Below, in pieces: positions 1-10,568 of a DNA stretch of 64,000 nucleotides. Position numbers and translations under genes: made by a program. The stretch is from Zea mays (taxonomy: Eukaryota > Streptophyta > Magnoliopsida > Poales > Poaceae), in contig NC_050104.1 of assembly GCF_902167145.1 (NCBI RefSeq), positions 99,831,849 through 99,895,848 of the forward strand, read 5' to 3'. Under the pieces are notes generated by a model that saw only the letters and a list, made by a program, of their open reading frames with translations, was not told where the DNA came from and did not search any database. The number at the start of each line of letters is the position of its first letter. Within the stretch, counting starts at the first letter, position 1.

Positions 1-560
1 AGCTAGTGCGCTCTCATAGAAATTTTGTCCAAAGGTATGAGCCATTATTAAATTGAGCAAATCAATAATGAGAATTCCTATCTAGTATTGCTCAAGTTAA
101 AATTTATAATGCCATGCTCAAGGACCAAGTAGAAAATCTAAAACTTGAAAAGTTAGCTCTTGTGAAAAATATGATATATTGTCTTACTCACATGGAAATT
201 AATTGATGATCATATCATGTTGAATACCACTCATGAGGTTGTTATTGCTAGTTTAAATTCTTGCAAACCTCATATATGCACATGTGTCCATGAAGAAAAT
301 ATATCACCATATGCTGACCCCTGCTGCTCCAAAGTAAGCCAATCTCCTATTGAGCCACAAGTTGCAGTTTCAAAGGAAAAGATGCTCATGAACAAATATG
401 GGAGCCTAGAAGGAACAAGAGGAAATTGCATAGAACGTGCCATGCTTAACCTCCTCAAGATATCCACATATATGTGGTGAAGAAGCATGGGAAGGGAGAA
501 ACCGTAGCATGCACCAAGCTCCATCAAGAGAGAGTTCCTGGAGCAACAAACAAGCAACCA
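1..560 (+). pseudogene. Copia (SIRE/Maximus-type) gag remnant, C-terminal part
   Basis: A decayed coding stretch whose longest open piece (217-480) has the flavour of the gag C-terminal region of maize SIRE-type copia elements: a coiled-coil-like run (codons near 100-200), a short Cys-rich segment (CTCVHEEN then PCCSK, near 285-335), then a Lys/Glu-rich tail. Gag packages element RNA into virus-like particles. The frame breaks at about 205 and 478 and is not continuous with anything upstream in the window. The matching 3' internal region and LTR appear 11 kb downstream (12152-14206), so this is probably the left half of one old copia copy split by CACTA-A. The family call comes from pattern recognition only. 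Confidence 0.5.
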
Positions 561-1114
561 AATAACAATTTCAATTGATATTTACTTTCGATTGAATTGC
601 ATGCATACTAGGTAAATCATATGGTAGGATTGCTCACTTTAAATTCATAATTCTTGGAGCAAACCTACATGTTTCTAATCTGTTAAACAAAGCTCAACAC
701 ATAACTTAATTAAACTACTAAATGAATGATACTCATACTTCCATCATTTTGACTTATATGTGCCAAAGTTTAAATTACAGATAATTTTCCCCTAAATATC
801 ACCCAAGGTAATGCTCTCACGACATTAACCTTTCAAGAGACATCTTGACCTTAAAAAGATCAAGTGCATGTCTCCTATAAGTATTCAAAACTTATCTGCA
901 CACTATTAGGGAAACATTACTCTATAGTTTGATTACTTTGAGACTAACACCCTTTTTAAGCTTATCATGTGGGTAATAGTCTCATTGAAATAAAATGGAA
1001 TCATCGAGATATACAAAAGCTTCCACTACAAAGAAGTGAAGTTCTTCATTCGGTATCACTGTTTGAGTTTTTCAATTGGTCTTTCTTAATGATTAGCATT
1101 CATTTGGTATCATA
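561..1114. other. AT-rich remnant between the copia gag fragment and CACTA-A
   Basis: No convincing reading frame. It probably belongs to the same decayed copia internal region. A CACTACAAAGAAG string at 1024 resembles a CACTA terminus but has no partner end or TSD. Confidence 0.4.
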
Positions 1115-1137
1115 CACAACAATAATCTTGAAGATTC

Positions 1138-1335
1138 TCGTCGACTAAGTTAATTCTCGTCGGTTTCTTATCTAGCCGACAGGAATTAACTGATCCCCGT
1201 CGGTTGACTTAACTTAATTCTCGTCGGACGAGGGGATAGCCCACATAGATTAAATAAATCTCGTCAGCCCCTTGTTTGGCCGATGTTGATAACTCAACTC
1301 CCGTCGGCCCGTGCCTCTAGCCAACCGGAATTATC
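1138..1335. repeat. CACTA-A left subterminal repeat region
   Basis: Several copies of an ATTCTCGTCGG / GCCGACGGG type motif in both orientations within 200 bp, mirrored by a similar cluster before the right terminus. In En/Spm elements such clusters are the binding sites of the TNPA protein. Here that role is inferred. Confidence 0.65.
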
Positions 1336-2307
1336 AACTTAAGGTCATGCCCTAGCCACACAGACGCGCTTAAGCCCACACACAACCGCCCACACATGTC
1401 TCTCTCTCTGCGCAACGCCACCTCGCCGTCGCGCCACCGAGCCACCTCGCCGCAACACCCCCATGTCGTCACGCCACCGCCACGCCCCCGCACCATCATG
1501 CCGATGTTGCACCGCCGCTCTAGCCATGCTCAGCTCGCCCCTCTCCGGTCATAGCCTCGCACTGCTCCGGTCGTGGCCCTGCTCTAGGTCACCCCTACTT
1601 CGTCCTATGCCCCCCGTCGACCATCGTCACCAGCACCTTCCCCACAGCTGCCCATGCTAAGGCTGCTTCTTCATTGTCTGCATATGTCTCCGCTGTCCCC
1701 CGCTGTTTGTAATGACTTCGTCGTCATCGTCGTCGTCGCCTGTGTCTTCCCGTGTAGATGAGGTGTGTTATCTATCACTCTTTATGCTAATAGTTTATGA
1801 TTAAGAGTATGATTTGGGTAGTTATATAGGTAATGTTGTTTATTTTCATCAGGTTTTTATGAGTTAACCGTAATGCGACTACAATTTGTTTACTATTGTT
1901 ATCTGTTAGTGTGATATGACCTAATATGATTTGATGTATGATACTTGTTATTTCTATCTTGATTTTGTAAATATGAAATAATGAATTTGATGTTGTTAAT
2001 TATGAATTCCATGATGACTTTAATTTTATGCAAATCTTAATTGTTGTAAATATTAATGAATGGATTTTATGTTGCAAATATTGTTAAGTGATGAATGTGA
2101 TGTTATGTAAATATTAACTGGTGAATGTGATGTCAATGTGATGAATGTGTTGTTATGTATATATATATAGTTTTACTACTTACTTTAATCGGATCATTAC
2201 ACGGTTATGGTTTCGAAAACTGTGTCACCCATTTCGGACGCTATGCATCACATGTATGTACCATATAAGTATTATACACATTGGTAATATTTTTTTGTGT
2301 AATGTAG
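1336..2307. other. CACTA-A leader: GC-rich then AT-rich, no supported gene
   Basis: A GC-rich stretch (1370-1680) with Ser/Arg/Pro-rich overlapping frames on both strands, followed by an AT-rich intron-like stretch (1750-2300) ending in a splice acceptor before 2308. It probably holds the 5' UTR or first exon and the first intron of the CACTA-A gene. I could not define a start codon. Confidence 0.4.
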
Positions 2308-3240
2308 GAACTGTGAGGATTTGTCCTTTAACGACCAGGGACACCAAACTTACATTGGGTTCTCTTTGCCGCCTTCACTACCCTAGTTTAGTGAAGGTGT
2401 TAGACGGAGATAGTGTGAAGGAGGTAATCGTCAGTAACTAGGACAAGTACAAGTTGAAAAAGGAACGGGACGCACCATTAGACAGGGACTGGTGTGGCAT
2501 GACTTCTCTATTGTTTTTATTCTGTTTCTTTTTTTATTCTATGACTTATAACCTTAAATGTGTATTCTTTATGTTGTAGCTTCGTTGTCGATTGCCTGAC
2601 GGTGAGGAATTCATGGGGCACACTGAATGTGTGTTCCAAAACAATGCAAAGAAGTCGATGAAGGATATAATATACGATGCGAGAATTCAGAATACAAATT
2701 TATATTTTCAAAATCATCCAGAAGAAGCACGCCCCTTGAACAAAAAGGAAGGTTCCTCAAAGATATATTTGACTGAGAAATAATATCATGAGGTTAGTAC
2801 TCAATTTGTTTTACTCTTTTTGTTAATTATTGTTATTGATATAATATGTAATCGTATGTGGGTAGGTAATGATTCTATGGATGGCGCCCGTCCCTGATGC
2901 GTACTATGCTTGGTGCCGAGTTGGGCTTCCGAAGGCTTCCAGAAAGCGTCGGCGCATCACAGGGAATGTCGAGGCATCAATCCTAACCACAAATTCGTCG
3001 GCGACGACATGCTCCAAAAAGCTAAAAGAATGGTAAGTTCAAGCTAGCTATGTCGATCACCAAATAGTATGATTGCTTATGAATGGTTTTTGTTTATACA
3101 GGAAGCTACGCGTGGAAAAAAGTCTAGTGACATTGAGGTGTACATGGAGGGCCACAAAGGACCAGATCCTATAACCCCGAGTAGCTATGCAGCCAGACAA
3201 CCACGAATCAGCTAGTGAGTACTGCCTAAAAATTATAAAA
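2308..3240 (+). pseudogene. CACTA-A Transposase_24 (Ptta/En-Spm) gene, N-terminal exons
   Basis: Three or four exon blocks follow consensus acceptors (AG before 2308; block from about 2580 to 2793; block from 2868 to 3031; block from 3102 to 3213). The translated blocks match the plant transposase Ptta/En/Spm pattern (Pfam Transposase_24): a block ending VIVSN-stop-DKYK, a PDGEEF block, a P-V-P-D-x-x-Y-x-W block followed by KRRRITGN, and a TRGKKSSDIEVYMEGHKGPD block. The family includes TNPA-like proteins that bind CACTA subterminal repeats. In-frame stops at 2439-2441 (a Trp is expected there) and near 2781 disable it. CACTA-B is inserted downstream, and the last exons resume after 10566. 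Confidence 0.7.
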
Positions 3241-3479
3241 GTTCAAAGTATAAAAATTTCTGCATTTGTAAGTTTATGAATGATGTATAAGCGGCATATC
3301 GAGAGAAGATAGTTTGGCGTCATGGCCCTGACTTCGATTGGTGACATGAACCGGTGGATCCCTTAGTGGTGTATGCAAGTGGTGGGGGAAAAGCGCATGG
3401 ACGATTAGCTCTAACTTATAAAATTACACGATTGATACTAAATTGATCATGCACTAACACTACAAGAAATTTGTTCTTT

Positions 3480-3690
3480 TATGACAAAACACCTAATGAC
3501 AAGGTCAGTTATCGTCATATAATGTCACATAATATGATGGAATTTTTTGAGTCGTCATAATTTCATGAGGCCATGAAGATTTTATGACGATAGTGTTTTT
3601 GTTGTCACATAAGGCCACGAAGATTCGTCATATATTGTCAGGCGTCAGGAACCGGTAGACGGTTTTACTTTTATGACGCTTAGATGTGCC
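3480..3690. repeat. CACTA-B left subterminal repeats
   Basis: Repeated ATGACGA / TCGTCATA / GTCACATAA motifs, matched by the same kinds of motif near the right end (10200-10560). Probable protein-binding array, inferred from CACTA architecture. Confidence 0.6.
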
Positions 3691-3769
3691 TTTATGTGAT
3701 GATTTGGCGGCGTCACTTTATGTTTTTTTCCAAAAAAGGACCGTACCCCTTTCTGTTGACCGCATTCAC

Positions 3770-4090
3770 TTTCCCATCTCCCCACACCACCGAAGACGGA
3801 AACGAGCGGATCGAGGGCGGCTCTGGCGATGCGGAGGACGGCGAGCGGTGGGTGAGCGTCGTGCGGCTGGTGGCGTTTGGGCTGTGCACGACCGGCGTTG
3901 GGCAGGCTCTGGGCGTAGCTGGCTCCCCGTCTCCCCAGGTGACGGCGCGGTAGCCTAGGCGGAGGCAACGCGAGCTCCGCTGCCAGGCCGCCCGGAGGAG
4001 CGCGGATCTCCAGTGACCGCCGCAACTAAATCAGGTTGGTAGGTGGCGTGCTCCTACTCCCCACTTGCTCGTGGTGGGCACTACATTGAA
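3770..4090. other. GC-rich island between the TNP2 remnant and the left end
   Basis: About 320 bp of markedly GC-rich sequence in an otherwise AT-rich element, open on several frames (for example plus-strand 3684-3953 and minus-strand 3645-4025). I recognise no protein family. It lies where the C-terminal half of a TNP2 gene would be expected. It could be a captured host fragment or an unrelated 5' UTR-like stretch. Confidence 0.4.
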
Positions 4091-4187
4091 CTATCTAGCT
4101 TCTTTCCTGTTTGGTGAACCAACTCGGAGTCAACAACATGCTAGAGTAAAACTATGCTTTTTTATGTTGCCCGATTAGTTTAGGTCT

Positions 4188-5740
4188 TTAGGATGGGTAT
4201 AGGATGCTATTGTGCAATATTAATGATCTATTTTTCCTTGGTGGTTCTCTATTTTCATGGTGGCCATTGAAAGATCTATTTTTCCTCCAAGCATGGTCGC
4301 TTGGGAGGAACCGTCTATGTCCTATGAATCCAATTTTGTTTGTCAGACATTCAGAGCATGGATTCTCATCACAGTGCACACATGCGAAGTAACCCTTAGT
4401 GGTTCTGCCTGACATGATACCTAATGCAGGATAGTCATTGATTCCCCATAGAATCGCTGCACGCAGGGTGAAGTTTTTGCCTTCATATGCATCATAAGTA
4501 GAGACACCATTCCAAAGAGTCATCATGTCTGCTATCATAGGTTGCATGAACACATGGAAATCTTTGCCCGGTGATTTTTTGCCTGTTATTAGTAAAGCAA
4601 GCATGTAATTGGGTTGGTCTATACACATCCAAGGTGCAAAATTGTATGGAACCACTATCACTGGCCATATGCTATATGAATTGGTCATCTGACCAAATGG
4701 GTTAAATCCATCAGTAGCAATGGCTAACCTCAAACTGCGAGGATCATCTGCAAAAGACTTGAAACTATCATCAAATTCTTTCCAAGCTTCTCCATCAGCA
4801 GGATGTCTCATTTCATTCTCAACCTGTACCCTCTTTTCCTTGTGCCATCTTGCATACTGTGCCCGCTGCTTTGAGATAAAGAGCCTTTGGAGGCGTGGAA
4901 TTATTGGAAAGTAACGGAGGACCTTGTGAGGCACTTTCTTTCTGCCCTCCTTGTTCACTTTCCATCTTGTGTACCCATAAATTGGGCAATGGTCATCCTC
5001 TTCATGATCTTTCCAAAATAGAGCACAGTCATACTTGCACACATGAATAGATTCATAACCAAAACCAAGCTTCAGAAGTAGAGATTTCAGTTCATTATAG
5101 AACTTAGGGAGGCCGGTCACATTCTTCAAAGATGACGAAAGTAACTCAAGGATTGCATCAAACCCAGAATTTGGTATCCGATTGTACACTTTTATATGCA
5201 GTAGTTTAATAATGAAACTTAGCCTAGACTCCTCGGTGCAACCTGGATAAAGTTCACGCTTTGCCTCTTCCATGATTTGCTGATATAAGTTGCCACCGAC
5301 ACCATGGCTTGCTGTGGTGTACAGATCTTGAATCAAACCTTGAACTCCCTGTTCACTATCATCTAAAATGACATCTTTAGCTTGTCCTTCATCATCAAGT
5401 GGAGCCTGGTTATTTCATCCCATGACATATATTCATAACCAACAACGAGTGTGCCGTCATCATCTTCTTGAACATCAATATCTCCCTCTCCATGGTAAAC
5501 CCACCTTGTATAGCACCTAGAAATACCATTGATTTCGATATCCTTCTGTACCTCATCTTGACTTTTTTCTATAAGGTTCAGGCATTTTCTACATGGACAC
5601 TTGATTTTCTCATGTGCACTAAATCTACTTTTGACATGTGCCATGAATTGTTCAACACCAAGCATATATGGTTCACTAAATGGCACACTGTTGTATACCC
5701 AGCTTCTGTCCATCTCATCCTGGAGAAACATACGTGACAA
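4188..5740 (-). pseudogene. TNP2-type CACTA transposase, C-terminally truncated
   Basis: Two open blocks on the minus strand. Block 5740-5363 matches the transposase-associated N-terminal domain (Pfam Transpos_assoc): MDRSWVY, then CPCRKCLN and a CYTRWVYHGE-like ending. Block 5336-4188 matches the TNP2 core (Pfam Transposase_21): HVCKYDCALFWKDH, CPIYGYTRWK, then RSLRLAIATDGFNPFGQM, PVIVVPYNFAPWMC and an FACVHCDENPC segment. TNP2 is the catalytic transposase that cuts CACTA ends. The two blocks together give about 500 residues, short for the family; nothing resembling the C-terminal domains is found between 4188 and the left terminus. A frame gap at about 5337-5362 may be an intron or indel. 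It is unlikely to be a working transposase. Confidence 0.85.
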
Positions 5741-5779
5741 ATTTTAGAAATCGAGATGGATAGAAATCGACAAAACACT

Positions 5780-6641
5780 TTTGACAGCTTGCTTACCTAA
5801 AACAATGGCCACAGCTGGCTAGGCTACAACTGGGGTGCTTGTCGAGGGAGCAGATGGCCGGAGGTGGCGTGCATGGCGACGCTGCAGGTGGAGGAGGGGG
5901 AGGGCGGCTACAGACAAAGCAAACCGAGGTCGGCGACAAGGGAGCGCGGCGGGGCTTCTGCAGGGCCGGCGTCGTTGCTTCTGCAGGGCCGGCATCGAGC
6001 GTCGTTGCTTCTGCAGGGACTAATTCTATCACTGACATACGGCCCCTCCTGTCAGGACCCAAGATGGCCAGCTCTGTTTTCTCCCACTGAGTCATTGACA
6101 TACAGCCTCAACACGACTCCCGCCCTACCTTATCCACGACAAGTCCAGTCCAGTCCTCCTCCTCACTCCCTCCCCTAAACCTAGCGCCGCACTCACGCCC
6201 ACCACGCTGCCATGTCCTCCTCCTCACTCCCCTCAACCTAGCTCTGCCACTAGAGTTGAAGATCCACGGGTCGGACATCAACGAGCCGGCATCCCGGACC
6301 TCCACGGATATGCCTCCGCACATGGAGTCCTGCTTAGCTCCGCAGATCCGTGCAGGCCGCGACGAAGGCTGCCTCACCGGCCACCACCAAGGCTTCCTCG
6401 CCGATAGATGCAGGCCCGCAGCCCCCGACCTCTTCTACTGGCATCAGGAATCTGGTATTGTACCTCGTGGTTTACTGGTAGTGCATCTTGTTCTAGCATT
6501 TATATATGTGTTCTTTCTAGCGTGTTTGTAGTTTTGTCTTCTTTCTACCATTAACCAAAATACTGATGCGTTAGTTGTTTCTTCAACTCATGTACAGAAA
6601 CTGGATTCAGTTTCTGCTCTTTCTAATAAGTAATAGAAGAA
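5780..6641. promoter_or_regulatory. Divergent intergenic region between TNP2 and the Transposase_24 gene
   Basis: About 860 bp separating two genes transcribed away from each other. It is GC-rich at 5830-6460, with a short repeated CTTCTGCAGG(G) GCCGG motif (5957-6020), and then AT-rich before the plus-strand start. It probably holds both promoters and the 5' leader exons. No clear TATA box was assigned. Confidence 0.45.
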
Positions 6642-9600
6642 ATGGGAAAAACCAAGTATGAGATGGCAAGGGACGAGACTGTAAAGCATGTTCAGCAAGT
6701 TTTTAGATCTTTGGGCATTGATGTCTTAGCACAGACTATTAGAGATGTTATTTCACCAAAAAAGAAAGAGGAAAGAGGGAAGGCTATAGATTCTGACAAT
6801 GATTACGATCCATGCTCTGACATTGAAAACCAATCTGACACTGATGATGACTATGATGATGACCTCAATAATGAGGTCAATACTGAGGTGAGATGCATTG
6901 CTAACCAAATTCACATGGTCATGGCCTGCCTATTTCATACATATACTCCATTGTACCTAATAAAACATATACTTCTTTCATAATTACTCACCTACATTTT
7001 TCCTCTTGATAGGCGACACAGATGGTTCCAGGAACTCGCCCTCACCAAAAGAAGCAAAAGGCAGGAACAATGCCGGCTGCCAACCACCAGCCACCACGCA
7101 CACCAGTCAGATTGACAAGGCAAAGTGCAGCCATGCCTTCGCTTGGAGGCCGCCCGCCACCTAAGCCAAGACATCCCTTGCCTCCTAAGACCACTTCGAA
7201 AGCCATCCCTAAAAGAAATGCCATTTCTAGTAGTACCCAACAACAGGTCCAGGCCAGTACAACAACTACTGAGACCACTGAAACTACAAACCCAGTGTCT
7301 TTTCCTCCAAAAATGACCAGGTCCACTCAAGCAATGTCTTCACCAGTTCGAAACACAATGCCTAGACCTACTAGACACACCATGCATAGTGCTCCTAGAT
7401 TCACTAGGGCTAGTGCAGCCATGTCTTCTCCTGGTGCAAACCCTCACCATAGTCCTCCTAGATTCACTAGGGCTAGTGCAGCCATGTCTTCTCCTGGTGC
7501 AAACCCTCACCATAGTCCTCCTAGATTCACTAGGGCTAGTGCAGCCATGTCTTCTCCTAGTGCAAACCCTCACCATAGTACTCCTGCAGCCACTGCTATC
7601 ATATCTCATCAACCTAGTCCCACAACTAGTGTTAACAAAATAGTTCCTACGGACAACTCACCAGGTGGGCACAGCTCTAGGCAAAGCAATGCCATCATTG
7701 AGTCAGCTGAGCAATTTGATGCTGCTACTTCAGAGGGTAATCCGAATGAAGGAGAACCAGTTGGTGACTTAGTTCCAGCCCTTTTAGGTAAATAATAAAT
7801 GTTCTAAGCATTGGTTTGTTCATTTAATATCTACATTTGTTACTGCTATAATAACACAATTTTATTATTATTTGCCAATGTAGCGCCCAAAAAGAATGTC
7901 CGCAAGAAAACCATGGGTCATGGCTTAGAGAAGATGCTTAATAGGGGAAACCGGTTGGCTATCCACGTGGCTGAAGGGAAGAAAAGACCAGAGGTCCCAC
8001 TTCAAGCAGCGAAGCTGGCATCGGAAACTGGTGTTGCCCTTAGAGACAACCTACCTATCTACAAATCTTGGAAGCTTTATGACAATGCCGTGGGGCAGGC
8101 AGAAGTACGAAAAGCGCTTGACAAAGTCGCTGTGAGACAACTATTTAACTCCTCATAATAATTTTTAGCATTAATCTACTCACATGTGATATAACTGTTT
8201 CTAATAAATCGTTTGTGTGGCTTTAGTCAAGGTTGGATGTCGATGTTAAGAATGAGGGACCAAGCAAAGATGCATGCACAGATATCATAAAGAGGGGAGT
8301 GAGGCAGACGAGGTATAACCTGAAAAGGAAGTACTTCGACGAGTCACTTACAAAAGAACAGTTGTTGGCCATGCAACCTATACCTAAAATGAATAAAGAG
8401 GATTGGACTGGGCTGGTAGAGTATTGGTGTGACCCAAAGAATCAGGTCAATAACTACGTTTTCTGCTTTTGTTACTATGCAATGCAAACTAATATGTAAT
8501 GCAAACTGTGCATGTGAATGAAAAATCTATATTGCATTTGTGCTGTAGAAAAAATCTGCCAAGAACAAAGCAAACCGAGGCAACGTGCAGCTTCACCAAA
8601 GGACTGGAGCTAGGTCCTATATAGCCCATCGTTACAGCCTGGTATGTATACTATGTCTTTTCTAAAACTAGCTTCAAAGATGGAAAATATGTAGCATAAT
8701 AATTACCATGTGCTACTGAAATGTAAAGTTACCATGTGCTCCAATTACTTCTGAAATGAGCTAATAACTCATGAAATGAATAAGTGCAATATCTCTTTGG
8801 TCTGAAGGACTTACATTTTGGAGTGTTATTGACTATTCATTTCATCAGATGTGAGGTTTATGCCAATAGGAAAGCTGTGATATGTCATGAAATGAATAAG
8901 TGCAATATCTCTTTGGTGTTGATTGAGTAGCTAATTCTAAGATTGGCCATCTGATTTCTGAGATGAGCTCCCATGTTCATAATATTTGCGCTGTGCTAAA
9001 TGAGGTATAATCAATAGGTGCTTATGCTCCAATTCTTTTATGGTGACCATCTAAAATAGAAAACAGCAGGACAATTGCTATGTCATCAAACATGACATCA
9101 TCAGTACTAGGGTTTCTTTAGGCCATGTTATTAGTCTTGACCTGTCTAGGCAGCATTGATGCATGTTCATGTGTTCTTTTTCTTAAACTGTCAGTCATTA
9201 TTTGACTATGTTGTATTGCTGTTGGCATGTACCAATATTTCATGGTAAATCTTATATCCCAAGTTATTTATGTGCCGCAGAGGACTAAGTACAACAACAT
9301 GGAGCCGGATGCTCTTGATTTCTTTGGGGAATGTATGAATAGTCCCCGAAATGGTCGTACTCCGCTTGCAAATGAGATATATGTAAGTTACATGTACTAC
9401 ACTCAAGTAAATGCCTGGTTCAACACTTTTGTATGGCCTTGTTACTAAGTACATTCATTTTATGTAGGAGCAAATGGTTGCAGAGAAGGAAAGAGAGCTA
9501 GAAGAAGGAGAAGCACAAAAGTCACCCTCCAAGATTGTTGCTGATAGTCTCAGCCAGATCAGCCGCTCATCCACCTTCCTTCCAAACATTGGTGTCCCTA

Positions 9601-9863
9601 CAACGTCCAAGACTGGTCGGTCCACATCGCTAGCTGCACAAGCACGCATGCAAGCTCAGTTTGAGGAAAAACTCCAAGCTGAAAGAGAGGAAGCTGCTAG
9701 GAAGCAGGAAGAGTTGCAAGCACAACTACAAGCTCAACAGGCCGCACTTGAAGAAAACCAAAGTTTGCTGCGCCAGACCCAAGAGGAAGTGAAGGGGATG
9801 CATACCAAGTTTGAAGAGACCAATGCACTGCTACGAGTTGTCCTGAAACTTCAGAAAGATTGA
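6642..9863 (+). CDS. Transposase_24 (Ptta/En-Spm, TNPA-like) protein, seven exons, apparently intact
   Basis: Proposed exons are 6642-6887, 7013-7787, 7884-8131, 8227-8445, 8549-8641, 9281-9382 and 9468-9863. All junctions are GT-AG and the phases are compatible, giving 2079 nt or about 692 residues. The protein has an acidic Asp/Glu-rich segment (about 55-82); a Thr/Pro/Ser-rich basic linker with three copies of a 22-residue unit (about 205-270); then the family core (about 345-560), including PKKNVRKKTMGHGLEKM, KRGVRQTRYNLKRKYFD and KKSAKNKANRGNVQLHQRTG; and a Glu/Gln-rich coiled coil (about 590-692). Relatives bind CACTA subterminal repeats and assist or repress transposition. It is divergent from the truncated TNP2. 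No stop or frameshift was seen. Exon joins are inferred and need RNA support. Confidence 0.82.
7391..7585 (+). repeat. 66-bp in-frame tandem repeat, three copies
   Basis: Three near-identical 66-bp units in exon 2 of the Transposase_24-type gene encode a basic, Pro/Ser/Ala-rich 22-residue unit with PRFTRASAAMSSP at its core. The unit length is a multiple of three, so expansion keeps the frame. Two looser partial copies of the motif lie upstream (near 7105 and 7315). Confidence 0.85.
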
Positions 9864-10565
9864 GGTAGGGATGCATACCAAGTCTGAGGATGATGCCTTT
9901 GCTTAAGGTTTTTCTACCTTGCTAGAACATATCTGTGGTTAGAACTTTGTCAGAACTACGTGCAATCTGTTTGAATGCTTCAAACCTTTGTGGTGAAACT
10001 TTTGTATGTTTGAACCCACAACAATCTGTTTGAATGCTTCAAACCTTTATGGTGGAACTTTTGTATGTTTGAACCTCTGTTGTGGAAGAACTAGTGTGCT
10101 GGAATTGTGTATGACTTGTGATAAGAATGTTGTGTATGATGGCTTTTCTGTGTATTATGATTCTGTGTCGTCACTGTATGTGGGTGTCATATTAAAATAA
10201 ACAAAACCAAGCTGTCACATTATCCACAGACTAATATATGATGGTCCTGGATCGTAACAAAACTGCGACAGATAACACCGCCATAAGTGACGATCCCAAC
10301 ATTAGTTGACGCGTTGACTGGAAAAAATGTGACAAATAACACCGTCATATATAGCAGCAATATGTGATGGACTAACGTAGCCGTCACAAAAGGTAATGAC
10401 ATTATGTGACGGTACTCTAAAAAGTTGTCACAAGGTACATAATGTGACGGTCGTTATATGACGACCCTTATGACGCAGCATTTTCGTCATAAGATGATTT
10501 TTATGACCAATTTTGTACTAAACATGACACTTTACTTTTGTCATACAAAACCATTTTTTGTAGTG
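9864..10565. repeat. 3' UTR and right subterminal region of CACTA-B
   Basis: After the stop codon there is a short direct repeat (about 50 bp at 9968-10018 and 10020-10068, core CTGTTTGAATGCTTCAAACC). From 10200 there is a dense run of GTCACA/TGTGACGG motifs in both orientations up to the terminus. Confidence 0.6.
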
Positions 10566-10568
10566 TAA

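Larger units (their letters stand above)
3458..10565 (+). mobile_element. CACTA-B: inner CACTA transposon, 7.1 kb
   Basis: It begins CACTACAAGAAAT at 3458 and ends with the complement (ATTTTTTGTAGTG) at 10565, giving an imperfect terminal inverted repeat of about 30 bp that includes ATGACAAAA on both sides. It is flanked by a perfect 3-bp TSD, TAA (3455-3457 and 10566-10568). Subterminal regions (3480-3680 and 10200-10560) are full of TATGACG/GTCACATAA-type motifs in both orientations. It carries two divergent genes, a truncated TNP2 transposase (minus) and a Transposase_24-type gene (plus). It lies within the transcribed region of CACTA-A's homologous gene. Confidence 0.93.

Noticed and set aside
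1024..1036. CACTACAAAGAAG as the left end of CACTA-A
   Set aside because: No similarity to the right end beyond CACTACA, and the subterminal motifs begin only after 1130. The start near 1115 fits better.
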